The notes: generated by a model from the sequence alone, not told the origin. A stretch of 64,000 nt of DNA from an uncultured Alphaproteobacteria bacterium (GCA_950054485.1 CATLPD010000002.1:124001-188000), one strand, 5' to 3'. Shown: positions 6,821-17,361, counted from the stretch's first letter. Made by a program: numbers and translations.

Positions 6821-8242
6821 ATGACTGAAAAACCGATTATCGTATGGTTCCGCAAGGATTTACGTTTAAAAGACAATCCGGCACTGTGGTTTGCCGCGCA
6901 GTCGGGTAAGCCGATCATTCCTGTTTATATTTACGATACTGAAAATCAGGGTAAATGGCACCCGGGTGGGGCCAGCCTGTGGTGGTTGCACCATTCACTG
7001 ACATCCCTGCAAAAATCGTTCGGACGTCATAACGCGTCGCTAATTTTGAAAAAAGGTGACCCGCAAACCATTCTTGAACAGATGATCAAGGACACGGGGG
7101 CGGATATGGTCGTCTGGAACCGCCAGTACGAACCATGGGCGACCCGTCGTGATAAGAAAATAAAATCCGGCCTTGATGCCGAAGTCAAAAGTTTCAAAGC
7201 TAGCCTTTTGTTTGAACCCTGGGAAATCAAAACCAAAAGCACAGGTGAATTCTATAAGGTTTATACGCCATACATGCGCGCGTGCCGTGAGCGCGAGGCG
7301 ATGATCCGCCCACCGTATGACGAGCCGTCGCTGACATTCTACGGCGATATGCCCAAAAGCGATAATCTGGATGATTGGGGGTTACTGCCTGATATCAGGT
7401 GGGATGACACTTTTTATAAAACCTGGGATGTGGGCGAGGAGGCAGCCCACAAATCATTGAAAGAATTTATCGAGGATCATCTGACAGACTACAAAGATGG
7501 CCGCAATTACCCCGCAGAGGATAAAGAAGCCGTTTCACGCATGTCCCCGCATCTGCATTGGGGCGAAATCAGCCCCAACCAGATATGGCACGAGGCGCAG
7601 AAAGAACGTCAAAGCGAAGGTCAGAAAATATATTTGAATGAAATTATCTGGCGCGAGTTCAATTATACGCTGCTTTATAATGTGCCGAATTTTGCGGATC
7701 AGCCCATGCACGAAAAATTTCAGAAATTTAAATGGTCGGCATCAGATAAAAACTTGAAGGCATGGCAAAAAGGCCAGACAGGCTATCCAATCGTTGATGC
7801 CGGTATGCGCCAATTGTGGCAGACAGGCTGGATGCATAACCGTGTGCGTATGATCGTCGGATCATTTCTGGTGAAAGACCTGCACATCGATTGGCGTCAA
7901 GGCGAGAAATGGTTTTGGGATTGTCTGGTTGATGCCGATCTGGCCAGTAACTCCGGCGGATGGCAGTGGGTTGCCGGATGCGGCGCAGATGCGCAGCCGT
8001 TTTTCCGCATTTTCAATCCGATCACACAAAGCGAGAAATTTGATAAAAACGGCGATTACATTCGCCAATATGTGCCTGAATTAAAAGATATGCCGGCAAA
8101 ATATATCCATGCCCCATGGGATGCACCGGATGACGTTTTGAAAAAGGCAGGGGTGGAGCTGGGCAAGGACTATCCTGAACCTCTCGTCGATCATAAAGAG
8201 GCCCGAGAAGAGGCCTTGGCCCGTTATAAAGAGATCAAATAA
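6821..8242 (+). CDS. phrB: Deoxyribodipyrimidine photo-lyase
   Basis: 473 residues. Repairs cyclobutane pyrimidine dimers in DNA using blue light. The N-terminal photolyase domain begins [17 protein letters not shown] at residue ~6, and the C-terminal FAD-binding domain carries [34 protein letters not shown] and the segment from [20 protein letters not shown] to FRIFNP, all typical of class I CPD photolyases. The start is fixed by the N-terminal family motif. It has no Shine-Dalgarno: a terminator hairpin occupies the bases directly before the ATG. Its stop overlaps the ygfZ start (TAATG). Confidence 0.97.
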   Translation: MTEKPIIVWFRKDLRLKDNPALWFAAQSGKPIIPVYIYDTENQGKWHPGGASLWWLHHSLTSLQKSFGRHNASLILKKGDPQTILEQMIKDTGADMVVWNRQYEPWATRRDKKIKSGLDAEVKSFKASLLFEPWEIKTKSTGEFYKVYTPYMRACREREAMIRPPYDEPSLTFYGDMPKSDNLDDWGLLPDIRWDDTFYKTWDVGEEAAHKSLKEFIEDHLTDYKDGRNYPAEDKEAVSRMSPHLHWGEISPNQIWHEAQKERQSEGQKIYLNEIIWREFNYTLLYNVPNFADQPMHEKFQKFKWSASDKNLKAWQKGQTGYPIVDAGMRQLWQTGWMHNRVRMIVGSFLVKDLHIDWRQGEKWFWDCLVDADLASNSGGWQWVAGCGADAQPFFRIFNPITQSEKFDKNGDYIRQYVPELKDMPAKYIHAPWDAPDDVLKKAGVELGKDYPEPLVDHKEAREEALARYKEIK

Positions 8243-9015
8243 TGCCGATTACTGAAATCACAAACCGCTTATGTTTGAATGTTTCTGGCGCGGATGCCAA
8301 AAGCTTTGTGCAGGGACTGATTACAAATGATCTTAATAAACTAGACCATCAGGATGCCTTATATTCCTGTTTTCTGACACCTCAAGGAAAGTTTCTTTAT
8401 GATTTTATTATTACAAAACATAAAGATGGGTACATTCTTGAAGTTTTGAAAGATGATGTTGAAAGTTTTCAAAAACGACTGAAGATGTATGCCTTAAGAT
8501 CAAATGTGAAGCTTGAAATTCTGGACAATCTGAAAATTTATGCCGGATGGAATGACGCGAAACCTGATGAAGGATATGTCGATCCTCGTTTGCCTGAACT
8601 GGGGTGGAGATATATTGCCCAAAATATGGATACGAATACCAACTTTGAAAATTATGATCTGCACCGCATCAAACTGACCGTGCCGGACGGAAGCCGTGAT
8701 TTGAAACCGGAAATCATGACGATTTATGACGGGAATATCGATCTATTAAACGGGGTGGCATTTGATAAAGGTTGCTATCTGGGGCAAGAATTGACGGCGC
8801 GCATTCATTATCGTGGTCTTGTTAAAAAGCGTTTGTTTGCCGTCAAGTTTGATCACCCGCCAACCGAAACAGATATCAAAACGGAAGAGGGGGCTTTAGT
8901 GGGGCAGATGTTATCCACGCAAGGGGAATACGGCCTTGCGCTTTTAAAGCTTTCGGAAGTTGATAAATCGCTTCAAGGTTTTGAAGTTATCAAACCAGGC
9001 TATTTAACGCTTTAG
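8242..9015 (+). CDS. ygfZ: Folate-binding protein YgfZ (IBA57 family)
   Basis: 257 residues. A GcvT-like tetrahydrofolate-binding protein that supports maintenance of certain Fe-S enzymes and, in E. coli, tRNA modification by MiaB. The signature KGCYLGQELTARIHYRG, with its conserved Cys, is present at residue ~176. The protein starts one base inside the phrB stop and so is probably translationally coupled to it. The 3' end overlaps the convergent ppdK by 12 bases. Confidence 0.93.
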   Translation: MPITEITNRLCLNVSGADAKSFVQGLITNDLNKLDHQDALYSCFLTPQGKFLYDFIITKHKDGYILEVLKDDVESFQKRLKMYALRSNVKLEILDNLKIYAGWNDAKPDEGYVDPRLPELGWRYIAQNMDTNTNFENYDLHRIKLTVPDGSRDLKPEIMTIYDGNIDLLNGVAFDKGCYLGQELTARIHYRGLVKKRLFAVKFDHPPTETDIKTEEGALVGQMLSTQGEYGLALLKLSEVDKSLQGFEVIKPGYLTL

Positions 9016-11661
9016 ATTTGCCTGTGCTGCCGCCAGACGAGCAATCGGAACACGATAGGGCGAGCAAGACACATAATCGAGCCCTGCGCTTTCAAAGAAT
9101 GCAACAGATTGCGGATCACCCCCATGTTCACCACAAATGCCCAGCTTGATATGCGGTCGGGCTTTGCGGCCTTTTTCAACAGCGGTTTTAACCAGTGATC
9201 CAACACCATCAACGTCGATTGATACGAATGGGTCACGTGCGATAATGCCCTGTTCCTGATAGGCGGGCAGGAAACGGCCCGCATCATCACGGCTGATCCC
9301 GAAAGTTGTCTGCGTTAAATCATTAGTACCAAAGCTGAAGAATTCAGCCAGTTCCGCCAGTTCATCAGCGCACAGGGCCGCACGCGGCAATTCGATCATG
9401 GTGCCGACGGTATATTCGACATTGAAATTGGCGGCCGTATCATCAACCAGCTTTTTTAGAATTTCCAGTTCCTTGCGGGTCGAGGCGAGGGGGATCATAA
9501 TTTCAGGTTTCACGGATGCTTCGGTTGCTGCGCCCAGAATGGCGCGGACCTGCATCGCGTAAATCTCAGGAAAGGTGATCGCCAGACGACAGCCGCGATG
9601 ACCCAGCATCGGGTTTGTTTCGGTCAGCTCCGCAATACGTGATTTTAAGTGCTTGACGCTGATATTGGCCTCGTTTGCCAAGGCCTCAATATCCTTTTCA
9701 CTGTGCGGTAAAAATTCGTGGAGCGGCGGGTCCAAAAGACGAATTGTTACGGGCAGACCGGCCATGATTTCGAACAACTCTTTAAAGTCTGCCTTTTGTT
9801 CAGGCTCTAATGCGGACAAGGCTTTTAAACGATCGTCTTTATTTTCTGCCAAAATCATTTTACGCACATTCATGATGCGGGCCGGGTCAAAGAACATATG
9901 TTCTGTGCGGCATAGACCAATCCCTTCGGCGCCGAAATGGCGCGCTGTTTTGGCATCTGTGGGAGTTTCCGCATTACAGCGAATGTTGAGGCGGCGGATT
10001 TCATCAGCCCATTTCATCACAGTTTCAAAATCACCTGATAATTCAGGCTCAACCGTTGCAATCTCGCCCAGCATGATTTCACCTGTTGCGCCGTCTAATG
10101 TGACGATATCACCCGATTTAATCGTCTCGCCATTGACGCTCATTTCAGCGGCTTTGTAATCAATCGAAATCGAACCTGCCCCCGCAACACATGGGCGCCC
10201 CATACCGCGGGCGACAACAGCTGCGTGACTGGTCATTCCGCCGCGTGTGGTCAGAATGCCTTCTGCGGCATGCATGCCGTGAATATCTTCGGGGCTGGTT
10301 TCGGTGCGGCATAAAATGGTTTTAATGCCGGCATTTGCTTTTTGTTCGGCCTCGTCAGCAGAAAAAACAACCGCGCCGCATGCGGCCCCCGGGGAAGCGG
10401 GTAAGCCTTTGCACAGAACATGGCGTTCAGCTTTCGGGTCAAGGGTCGGGTGCAGCAATTGATCCAGCGCTTCCGGATCGACGCGCAATATCGCATCTTC
10501 TTTTGAAATCAAACCTTCGCTGACCATATCAACGGCAATTTTCATCGCGGCCTTGGCGGTGCGTTTTCCGTTACGTGTTTGCAGCATATAAAGTTTATTT
10601 TGCTGAATTGTGAATTCGATATCTTGCACATCTTTATAATGCGCTTCCAGTTTAGTACGCACGTCTTCCAATTGTTTAAAGACTTCAGGCATTGTTTCTT
10701 CCATCGCGGGTAAATTGGACCCGTTTGCCTTTTTCCCAGCAATTGTTAGGTGCTGTGGTGTGCGTATGCCAGCCACAACGTCTTCGCCCTGTGCATTGAT
10801 CAGATACTCACCATAGAATACGTTTTCACCCGTTGATGGATCGCGGGTAAAGGCGACACCCGTTGCGCAATCCTGCCCCATATTACCAAAGACCATGGCC
10901 TGAATATTAACGGCTGTACCCCATTCGGATGGAATATTGTTTAATTTGCGATATGTGACAGCGCGCTTCGTGCTCCAAGATTTAAAGACGGCACCAATCG
11001 CGCCCCATAATTGATCATTTACATCCTGCGGAAAGGGGCGACCCAGATCGCGCTCTACAATTCCCTTATAATCTGCAATGATTTCCTGCCAGCCATCGGC
11101 TGTAATCATGGTGTCTTCGGTGATGTCTTCGCTGCGTTTAAAACTTTCGAGAACATCTTCGAATTCATAATGGTCCAGACCCAACACGACATCGCTGTAC
11201 ATCTGTATAAATCGGCGATAGCTATCATAGGCAAAGCGTTCATCACCGCTGCGTTTTGCGAGGCCCTCGGCAGTATCATCATTCAGCCCAAGGTTTAAAA
11301 CCGTATCCATCATCCCTGGCATCGAAACGCGCGCGCCAGAACGCACAGATAAAAGCAACGGGTTTGCAGGATCGCCCAGCTTCATGCCCATTTCATCTTC
11401 CAGCTTTGTGACGGCGTCAGCAACGGCTTCGGATAGGCCTGACGGGTAATCTTCGTTATTTTTGTAAAACAGCGTGCAGACTTCGGTTGATAGGGTGAAA
11501 CCCGGCGGAACAGGTAACCCAAGGCTTGCCATTTCGGCCAGGTTTGCGCCTTTACCACCCAATAGGTTTTTCATACTGGTATCACCATCGGTGCCGTTTT
11601 TGCCGAATGAATAAACATATTTTTCTGAAAACTTATCGACAGGTGATGTTTGCGCGTTCAT
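9004..11661 (-). CDS. ppdK: Pyruvate, phosphate dikinase
   Basis: 885 residues from the ATG at 11661, giving MNAQTSPVDKFSEKYVYSFG; an in-frame upstream extension to 11778 would run into the divergent glyQS start region and adds no family sequence. Interconverts pyruvate + ATP + Pi and PEP + AMP + PPi. The ATP-grasp N-terminal domain has LLGGKGANLAEMASLGLPVP, the swivelling phosphohistidine domain has GGMTSHAAVVARGMGRPCV, and the PEP/pyruvate barrel has FSFGTNDLTQTTFG and LGICGEHGGDP. Length is normal for the family. Its presence suggests reversible, PPi-linked glycolysis or gluconeogenesis. Confidence 0.96.
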   Translation of the reverse strand: MNAQTSPVDKFSEKYVYSFGKNGTDGDTSMKNLLGGKGANLAEMASLGLPVPPGFTLSTEVCTLFYKNNEDYPSGLSEAVADAVTKLEDEMGMKLGDPANPLLLSVRSGARVSMPGMMDTVLNLGLNDDTAEGLAKRSGDERFAYDSYRRFIQMYSDVVLGLDHYEFEDVLESFKRSEDITEDTMITADGWQEIIADYKGIVERDLGRPFPQDVNDQLWGAIGAVFKSWSTKRAVTYRKLNNIPSEWGTAVNIQAMVFGNMGQDCATGVAFTRDPSTGENVFYGEYLINAQGEDVVAGIRTPQHLTIAGKKANGSNLPAMEETMPEVFKQLEDVRTKLEAHYKDVQDIEFTIQQNKLYMLQTRNGKRTAKAAMKIAVDMVSEGLISKEDAILRVDPEALDQLLHPTLDPKAERHVLCKGLPASPGAACGAVVFSADEAEQKANAGIKTILCRTETSPEDIHGMHAAEGILTTRGGMTSHAAVVARGMGRPCVAGAGSISIDYKAAEMSVNGETIKSGDIVTLDGATGEIMLGEIATVEPELSGDFETVMKWADEIRRLNIRCNAETPTDAKTARHFGAEGIGLCRTEHMFFDPARIMNVRKMILAENKDDRLKALSALEPEQKADFKELFEIMAGLPVTIRLLDPPLHEFLPHSEKDIEALANEANISVKHLKSRIAELTETNPMLGHRGCRLAITFPEIYAMQVRAILGAATEASVKPEIMIPLASTRKELEILKKLVDDTAANFNVEYTVGTMIELPRAALCADELAELAEFFSFGTNDLTQTTFGISRDDAGRFLPAYQEQGIIARDPFVSIDVDGVGSLVKTAVEKGRKARPHIKLGICGEHGGDPQSVAFFESAGLDYVSCSPYRVPIARLAAAQANLKR

Positions 11662-11763
11662 AACGTACGAATCCCTTATAAAATGTTGCAGTGCAGTCAA
11701 TGGAAGTATAGGATAATTCCCGAAAGGTTCAATCGGTAAATCGGAAAATATGGTGTAAAAACG

Positions 11764-13308
11764 ATGACACAGGCACAAATGAAAGCAGTTGAAAATATGG
11801 ACAATCAGGAATTTAGCATGGATGATTTGGTCGCGCTTTGCAAAAGACGCGGATTTATATTTCAGGCGTCTGACATCTACGGCGGTATTAATGGCTTTTG
11901 GGATTACGGTCCACTGGGCGTTGAGCTGAAAAACAACCTGCGTGACGCATGGTGGCGTGACATGGTTTTATGCCCACCGATTGGTCCTGACGGCCAACCG
12001 CTGGATATTAAAGGTCTTGACACATCTATTATTCAAAACCCGAAGGCGTGGGTTGCATCAGGTCATGTTGGCGGATTTAACGATCCAATGGTGGATTGCA
12101 AAGAATCAAAGCTGCGTTACCGTGCCGACCATTTGGTGATTTACAAAAACAAAGAAAACGGCAAGATGCTGGCCTTTTTGGAAGGCGAACTTGATAATAG
12201 CCAGCTAAAGAAACTGAAAAAGCTGGGCGGCAGCGATAATCTGTCTGACTATGATACAGCCTTGATGACCGATCTGGATGCATCCGAATATCCGAATATT
12301 GTCGGCCCTGACGTAAAAGATGCAGGAAGCCTGACCGAACCGCGCGCCTTTAACATGATGTTTAAGACTTATGTTGGTGCAACAGCAACAGAAGATGATG
12401 CCGCCTATTTGCGGCCTGAAACAGCGCAGGGTATTTTCCTGAATTACCGCAATGTTCTATCCTCCAGCCGCGTCAAGCCACCATTTGGGATTGCGCAGAT
12501 CGGTAAGGCTTTCCGCAACGAAGTCACGCCGCGTAACTTTATTTTTAGATCACGCGAATTCGAACAGATGGAAATGGAATGGTTCTGCCATCCTGATGAA
12601 GCCAAAATGTGGATGGATTTCTGGATGACTGAACGCCATAACTGGTGGAAATCAATGGGGTTATCCGATGCCAATATGATCCTGCGTCCGCATGATAAAG
12701 ACGAGCTGTCGCACTATGCGAAAGAAGGCTATGGGACATCCGATATCGAATTCAAATGGCCGTTTACACGCCCCGGCTACGGCGAGCTGGAGGGTATTGC
12801 CCACCGCTGCGCATTCGATCTGACACAACATCAGGAACATTCGGGCACCAAGATGGAATATGTTGACCCGCAGGCGCCGGATGATCGCTTTATTCCGCAT
12901 GTCATCGAACCTGCTGCCGGTCTGACACGTGGCGTATTGGCTGTATTGTCAGAGGCTTATACCGTCGATGAATCGCGCCCGTCAAAAATGTTTATGAAGT
13001 TCAAACCTGAATTGGCACCTGTAAAGGCCGCGATCCTTCCGCTAGTGGCCAAAGACGGCATGCCTGAAGTTGCGCAAAAGCTGTACATGAGCCTACGTAA
13101 GAAAATGGTGACAGAAATCGATGTGAAACAGAATATCGGTAAGCGCTATGCGCGTCATGATGAAATCGGCACACCGTTCTGTTTGACGATCGATACACAG
13201 ACTTTGGAAGATCAAACGATTACCGTCCGTCACCGTGACACGATGGAGCAAGAGCGCATCAGCCTTGATAATGCCGAGAAATATCTGACGGAAAAGCTGA
13301 ATGCATAA
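11764..13308 (+). CDS. glyQS: Glycine--tRNA ligase, single-subunit (alpha2) type
   Basis: 514 residues. Charges tRNA-Gly. The class II motifs are present: motif 2 FRNEVTPRNFIFRSREFEQM and motif 3 IEPAAGLTRGVLAVL, followed by an anticodon-binding domain beginning PVKAAILPLVAKDG. WDYGPLGVELKNN near residue 40 is diagnostic of the eukaryote/archaeal-like alpha2 enzyme rather than the GlyQ+GlyS heterotetramer found in most alphaproteobacteria. The first ATG, at 11764, is followed by in-frame ATGs at codons 6 and 12, so the start is uncertain by a few residues. Overlaps ybgC by 8 bases. Confidence 0.95.
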   Translation: MTQAQMKAVENMDNQEFSMDDLVALCKRRGFIFQASDIYGGINGFWDYGPLGVELKNNLRDAWWRDMVLCPPIGPDGQPLDIKGLDTSIIQNPKAWVASGHVGGFNDPMVDCKESKLRYRADHLVIYKNKENGKMLAFLEGELDNSQLKKLKKLGGSDNLSDYDTALMTDLDASEYPNIVGPDVKDAGSLTEPRAFNMMFKTYVGATATEDDAAYLRPETAQGIFLNYRNVLSSSRVKPPFGIAQIGKAFRNEVTPRNFIFRSREFEQMEMEWFCHPDEAKMWMDFWMTERHNWWKSMGLSDANMILRPHDKDELSHYAKEGYGTSDIEFKWPFTRPGYGELEGIAHRCAFDLTQHQEHSGTKMEYVDPQAPDDRFIPHVIEPAAGLTRGVLAVLSEAYTVDESRPSKMFMKFKPELAPVKAAILPLVAKDGMPEVAQKLYMSLRKKMVTEIDVKQNIGKRYARHDEIGTPFCLTIDTQTLEDQTITVRHRDTMEQERISLDNAEKYLTEKLNA

Positions 13309-13720
13309 TTATAAAGTTCGCATCTATTACGAAGACACCGACGCCGGCGGTGTGGTCTATCATTCAAACTATTTGCGTTATGCAGAACGGGCCCGTACCG
13401 AAATGCTGCGCGATATGGGATACATTCATTCCGAACTTTTAAAGGAACGCGGAATCGGTTTTGTCGTTCGTCATATAGAAGTTGATTATCAAAAGCCTGC
13501 CGTTCTGGATGACCTTTTGACAGTTCTATCGCAAATTACCCGCGTGGGCGGTGCCAGTTTTGATGTTTTACAGACGATTAAAAAGGGCGATCAAACAATA
13601 TGCGAAGTCAAACTGGTTCTGGTCTGTATGAATGTCAATAATTTCACGGCGACCCGTGTGCCAAAAGAAATAAAAACATTATTTGAAAAACAAAATGTGG
13701 GAGAAACTGTAAATGTCTGA
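13301..13720 (+). CDS. ybgC: Tol-Pal-associated acyl-CoA thioesterase YbgC
   Basis: 139 residues; hot-dog fold 4-hydroxybenzoyl-CoA thioesterase family. The active-site segment YYEDTDAGGVVYHSNYLRYA holds the catalytic Asp. YbgC hydrolyses short acyl-CoAs or acyl-ACP and travels with the tol genes across proteobacteria. It overlaps glyQS by 8 bases upstream and tolQ by 8 bases downstream, so glyQS-ybgC-tolQRAB may form one transcript. Confidence 0.95.
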   Translation: MHNYKVRIYYEDTDAGGVVYHSNYLRYAERARTEMLRDMGYIHSELLKERGIGFVVRHIEVDYQKPAVLDDLLTVLSQITRVGGASFDVLQTIKKGDQTICEVKLVLVCMNVNNFTATRVPKEIKTLFEKQNVGETVNV

Positions 13721-14462
13721 TCGTGCTGTGGAAGCGATGTCTGTTGGAACGTCCGTGGTCCATGATATGTCTATCTGGGGTTTGTTTATGCAGGCCGACT
13801 GGGTTGTCAAAACCGTGATTATTATTCTGGTTCTGGCATCGATCTGGTCATGGGGTATTATTTTCGAGAAAATGCGCACCTTTAAAAAGCTAAATAATCT
13901 TGCGCAAAAATTTGAGAATGCATTCTGGTCGGGCGAGGCGCTGGAGCGTTTATATGAACGCGTAAATAAAAAGCCGGGTGAACCCATGACACGCACATTC
14001 TGTGCTGGTATGCAGGAATGGAAACTGACGGCAGATAGCAAGGATTCTTCTGATCTAGGTGCCAGCCTGTCACAACGCATTGATCGCGCGATGGCAACGT
14101 CAATTAACCGTGATGTAAACCGTCTTGAACGCTATATGACATTTCTGGCAACTGTTGGATCGACAGCACCATTTATCGGTCTTTTCGGAACCGTCTGGGG
14201 GATTATGAATTCATTTGCTGCGATTGCAGGATCACAAAACACATCTTTGGCTGTCGTTGCCCCCGGTATTGCGGAGGCTTTGTTCGCCACAGCCTTGGGC
14301 CTTGTTGCAGCGATTCCGGCTGTTGTGGCGTATAATAAGTTTTCGACGGATCTGGGACGTTATGCGGATCGTCTCGATGCGTTTTCATCTGAATTCAGTT
14401 CGATCCTGGGGCGTCATCTGGAGCAGTCACGCGGCTATTCACGTAAAGGCGGAGAATTATAA
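13713..14462 (+). CDS. tolQ: Tol-Pal system protein TolQ
   Basis: 249 residues. Inner-membrane subunit of the TolQR proton-driven motor (MotA/TolQ/ExbB family). Helix 1 lies at residues ~27-52, and the two C-terminal helices follow TFLATVGSTAPFIGLFGTVW, the family signature. The complex drives TolA during outer-membrane constriction at division. It overlaps ybgC and shares a single base with the tolR start. Confidence 0.96.
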   Translation: MSDRAVEAMSVGTSVVHDMSIWGLFMQADWVVKTVIIILVLASIWSWGIIFEKMRTFKKLNNLAQKFENAFWSGEALERLYERVNKKPGEPMTRTFCAGMQEWKLTADSKDSSDLGASLSQRIDRAMATSINRDVNRLERYMTFLATVGSTAPFIGLFGTVWGIMNSFAAIAGSQNTSLAVVAPGIAEALFATALGLVAAIPAVVAYNKFSTDLGRYADRLDAFSSEFSSILGRHLEQSRGYSRKGGEL

Positions 14463-14899
14463 TGGGGGCAAAACTTCAGGGGCGCGTAAAATCTTCACAT
14501 GGGTCACGTGGTTCACACCGTCCAATGGCAGAAATTAATGTGACACCTTTTGTTGATGTTATGCTGGTGTTGCTGATTATCTTTATGGTTGCAGCACCGC
14601 TGATGACGTCAGGTGTTGCGGTTGATTTGCCGGATGACAGTGCAGGGGCCTTGACCCATCAGGATTCAGCACCCGTTGAAATTTCGGTTGAAAACAGCGG
14701 TGTCGTCTATATCGGTGATACGGAGGTCACATTGGATCGTCTTCAGGAACTGGTCGCAGCGATTGCAGCAAAAGATGTCGAGCGCCGCGTATATATCCGC
14801 GCCGATCAGGGGCTGGCATATGGTACGGTCATGTCTGTCATGGCAACTGTTAATCAGGCTGGATTTACCAAAGTTGCCCTGATTACTGACAGCGAATAA
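14462..14899 (+). CDS. tolR: Tol-Pal system protein TolR
   Basis: 145 residues. ExbD/TolR family: a short cytoplasmic N-terminus, MAEINVTPFVDVMLVLLIIF with the conserved membrane Asp of the proton channel (residues ~21-40), then a periplasmic domain ending FTKVALITDSE. It is the partner of TolQ in the motor. The start overlaps the tolQ stop by one base, so the two are translationally coupled. Length is typical. Confidence 0.96.
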   Translation: MGAKLQGRVKSSHGSRGSHRPMAEINVTPFVDVMLVLLIIFMVAAPLMTSGVAVDLPDDSAGALTHQDSAPVEISVENSGVVYIGDTEVTLDRLQELVAAIAAKDVERRVYIRADQGLAYGTVMSVMATVNQAGFTKVALITDSE

Positions 14900-14917
14900 G
14901 GAGTATGAGCACCCGAT

Positions 14918-15808
14918 ATGCGTTTTGGCAGTCTGTTTACATCGGTAATTTTTCACATCGCAATCGTCGTTTTTATGACGGTTGGCATTGCTTTTACACC
15001 TGAACGTGAAATTAATATCCCGCCGCCGATCACAGTCGAGTTCGCCAAGGTCAGTGATTTGACACAAACGCCTGACCCGACACCAAAACCGCCCGTGAAA
15101 AAGCCTGAGGAAGAAAAAAAACCGGAACCGCCAAAGAAAAAAGAAGAAAAGCCAAAAGCCGCCGCGACCAATACATCTGACGTACCTGTTGCGCCTGTGA
15201 AAGAGCCCAAAAAGGAAGAGCCGAAACCGCCGGAGCAAGAAGCCGAAGTCAAGCCGGCCCCAAAGCCCGAGCCGAAAAAAGAAGAGAAAAAACCGGACCC
15301 ACCACCAAAAGAAACAAATAAGAAAGCCGCTGAAAAAGCGCCTGAGCCGAAAAAAGAGGAGCCAAAAGAAACGGCCCCACCGCAGCGTGACTTTGGATCT
15401 GTCCTGCGTAACCTGGCTGAAAGCGAGCCACAGGATGAAGCAGAGGTGGCTGATGAAGAAGTGCCGACAGTCGGCCAGCAAGCTCCGCTGGGTGAACAAC
15501 TAACAATCAGCGAGCTTGATGCTTTGCGCCGACAGTTGGAAGGATGCTGGAATGTTCCGATCGGGGCGCGCGATATTGAAAACATGATTATTGATGTCAA
15601 TATCATTGTTGGGCAGGACCGTGTCGTACAGCAGGCTGGTATTGTTGATAAGGCGCGCTATAATAGTGATAGTTTCTATAGAGCTGTGGCAGATACCGCG
15701 ATTCGTGCGGTTTATTCGCCGTCATGCTCTCCGTTAAATTTGCCGGAAGGTAAATATGAAATGTGGAAAAATATAATTGTAGAATTTAACCCGAGGGAAA
15801 TGTTCTGA
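14918..15808 (+). CDS. tolA: Tol-Pal system protein TolA
   Basis: 296 residues. The N-terminal membrane anchor is [20 protein letters not shown] (residues ~5-24). A long low-complexity region rich in Pro, Lys and Glu (residues ~50-165) spans the periplasm, and the C-terminal TonB/TolA-like domain contains [11 protein letters not shown] and [17 protein letters not shown]. TolA is pulled by TolQR and links to TolB and Pal. The repetitive middle produces long spurious frames on the other strand. The stop overlaps the tolB start by one base. Confidence 0.94.
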   Translation: MRFGSLFTSVIFHIAIVVFMTVGIAFTPEREINIPPPITVEFAKVSDLTQTPDPTPKPPVKKPEEEKKPEPPKKKEEKPKAAATNTSDVPVAPVKEPKKEEPKPPEQEAEVKPAPKPEPKKEEKKPDPPPKETNKKAAEKAPEPKKEEPKETAPPQRDFGSVLRNLAESEPQDEAEVADEEVPTVGQQAPLGEQLTISELDALRRQLEGCWNVPIGARDIENMIIDVNIIVGQDRVVQQAGIVDKARYNSDSFYRAVADTAIRAVYSPSCSPLNLPEGKYEMWKNIIVEFNPREMF

Positions 15809-17136
15809 TGACAAAACAATACCAAAAACTATTCTGGGCTTTTGCCTTTGCGATCTTCTTTATACCCAGCCTGGCGCATGCCCAGTTAAAGGTCACTGTT
15901 GACCGTGGTGGCGTAAAAGCTATTCCGATTGCCGTTCCGAATTTCTCAGTTGCAGACGGTAATGCTGATCTGGCGAAACTGGGGCAAGATATGGCCGGTG
16001 TGATCACAAATAACCTTCGCAGCTCGGGGTTATTCAAGCCCTTGGCGCCATCAACGTTTATCCAGTCGGATAACAGCATTTACCAAAGCCCGAACTTTAA
16101 CGAGTGGCGCGTCATTAACGCGCAGGCATTGGTTGCAGGTCAGGTCAGCAAAGCGAATGACGGCCGCACAAAGGTTGAATTCCGCCTGTGGGACGTTTTT
16201 GCAGAACAGCAGATGGTCGGTATGGCCTATATGACGACACCGCAAAACTGGCGCCGCATTGCGCATATTATCTCGGACGAAATATATAAACGTCTGACAG
16301 GTGAAGAAGGTTATTTCGATACACGTATTGTCTATGTCTCTGAAACAGGCCCGGGCGATGCACGTATCAAGCGCCTTGCGATTATGGATCAGGATGGATA
16401 CAACCACCGCTTTCTGACAGACGGCAAAACATTGGTTTTGACCCCGCGCTTCTCGCCGACGTTGCAGCAAATCACATATATGGCTTATTATAACAACAAG
16501 CCCCGCGTGTACCTGTATGATATCGACACAGGCCGTCAGGAAGTTCTGGGTGATTTCCCGGGCATGACATTTGCGCCGCGTTTCTCACCGGATGGTAATA
16601 AGGTCATCATGTCATTATCGCAAAACGGTAACAGCGATATTTACACTATGGATCTTAGAAACCGCGGTGTGTCACGTTTGACAAGTAATGCCGCGATTGA
16701 TACCAGCCCGTCTTATTCACCCGATGGCAATTATATCGTATTTGAATCTGACCGTGGCGGTACACAGCAGTTGTATGTCATGAATGGTGACGGTTCAGGC
16801 GTACGTCGTATCACATTTGGTGATGGTCGCTATGCCAACCCTGTTTGGTCTCCACGTGGCGATTTGATTGCCTTTACCAAAATGCTGAAAGGTCAATTCT
16901 ATATCGGTGTGATTAAGCCGGATGGCTCAGGCGAGCGTTTGATTACCAAGGCCTATCACGTTGAAGGACCAACATGGGCGCCAAACGGGCGTGTTTTGGC
17001 CTATTTCAAGGAAACACCCGGCCGCACAGGACGTTCAGCGCATGTCTATACGATTGATCTGACAGGATTTAACGAGACACGCGTTGAAACACCGCTGGAT
17101 GCGTCGGATCCCGCGTGGTCGCCATTGAACCAGTAA
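15808..17136 (+). CDS. tolB: Tol-Pal system beta-propeller protein TolB
   Basis: 442 residues. Periplasmic; the signal peptide ends FIPSLAHA-Q near residue 26. An N-terminal alpha/beta domain is followed by a six-bladed propeller with repeated SPDG/SPRG-type motifs ([48 protein letters not shown]). It binds Pal at the outer membrane. The pal gene, normally next, is not present downstream here. Confidence 0.96.
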   Translation: MTKQYQKLFWAFAFAIFFIPSLAHAQLKVTVDRGGVKAIPIAVPNFSVADGNADLAKLGQDMAGVITNNLRSSGLFKPLAPSTFIQSDNSIYQSPNFNEWRVINAQALVAGQVSKANDGRTKVEFRLWDVFAEQQMVGMAYMTTPQNWRRIAHIISDEIYKRLTGEEGYFDTRIVYVSETGPGDARIKRLAIMDQDGYNHRFLTDGKTLVLTPRFSPTLQQITYMAYYNNKPRVYLYDIDTGRQEVLGDFPGMTFAPRFSPDGNKVIMSLSQNGNSDIYTMDLRNRGVSRLTSNAAIDTSPSYSPDGNYIVFESDRGGTQQLYVMNGDGSGVRRITFGDGRYANPVWSPRGDLIAFTKMLKGQFYIGVIKPDGSGERLITKAYHVEGPTWAPNGRVLAYFKETPGRTGRSAHVYTIDLTGFNETRVETPLDASDPAWSPLNQ

Positions 17137-17205
17137 AATTTGAGTTTAACCAAGCCTTAATTTAATAAGCATATAATTTTTATATGTTAATTAAGGGGTG
17201 CGCCT

Positions 17206-17361
17206 ATGTCAGGACTTGATTTTTCAAAGTATAAAACTCGTAATAGTCTATTTAATCTTTTTGCTGCTGTAAAAATAACATCTAAGGTTTATGTGGAAGA
17301 CGACAGAGCAATTAGAACCATTATTCTGCAAAGAAACGACGGTGTAAATGGGATGTTTTGA
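17206..17361 (+). CDS. Small protein of 51 residues, unknown
   Basis: A short frame starting with ATG at 17206 (MSGLDFSKYKTRNSLFNLFA) and ending at 17361, with a convincing AAGGGG 8 bases before the start. It encodes a basic soluble peptide with no recognised domain. It lies 69 bases after tolB and its stop overlaps a following small frame (17358). Supported only by the ribosome binding site and its position. Confidence 0.45.
   Translation: MSGLDFSKYKTRNSLFNLFAAVKITSKVYVEDDRAIRTIILQRNDGVNGMF

Noticed and set aside
9653-10159. Plus-strand frame of 168 residues inside ppdK
   Set aside because: Lies opposite a fully conserved part of PPDK and resembles no protein; antisense shadow.
11662-11778. 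N-terminal extension of PPDK to 11778
   Set aside because: The extra residues do not occur in the family and would overlap the glyQS start region; the internal ATG at 11661 gives the normal length.
14666-15606. Long frames on the minus strand opposite tolR and tolA (up to 277 residues)
   Set aside because: They mirror the Pro/Lys/Glu-rich low-complexity region of tolA, giving repetitive Phe/Ser-rich proteins with no domains; tolA and tolR are certain.
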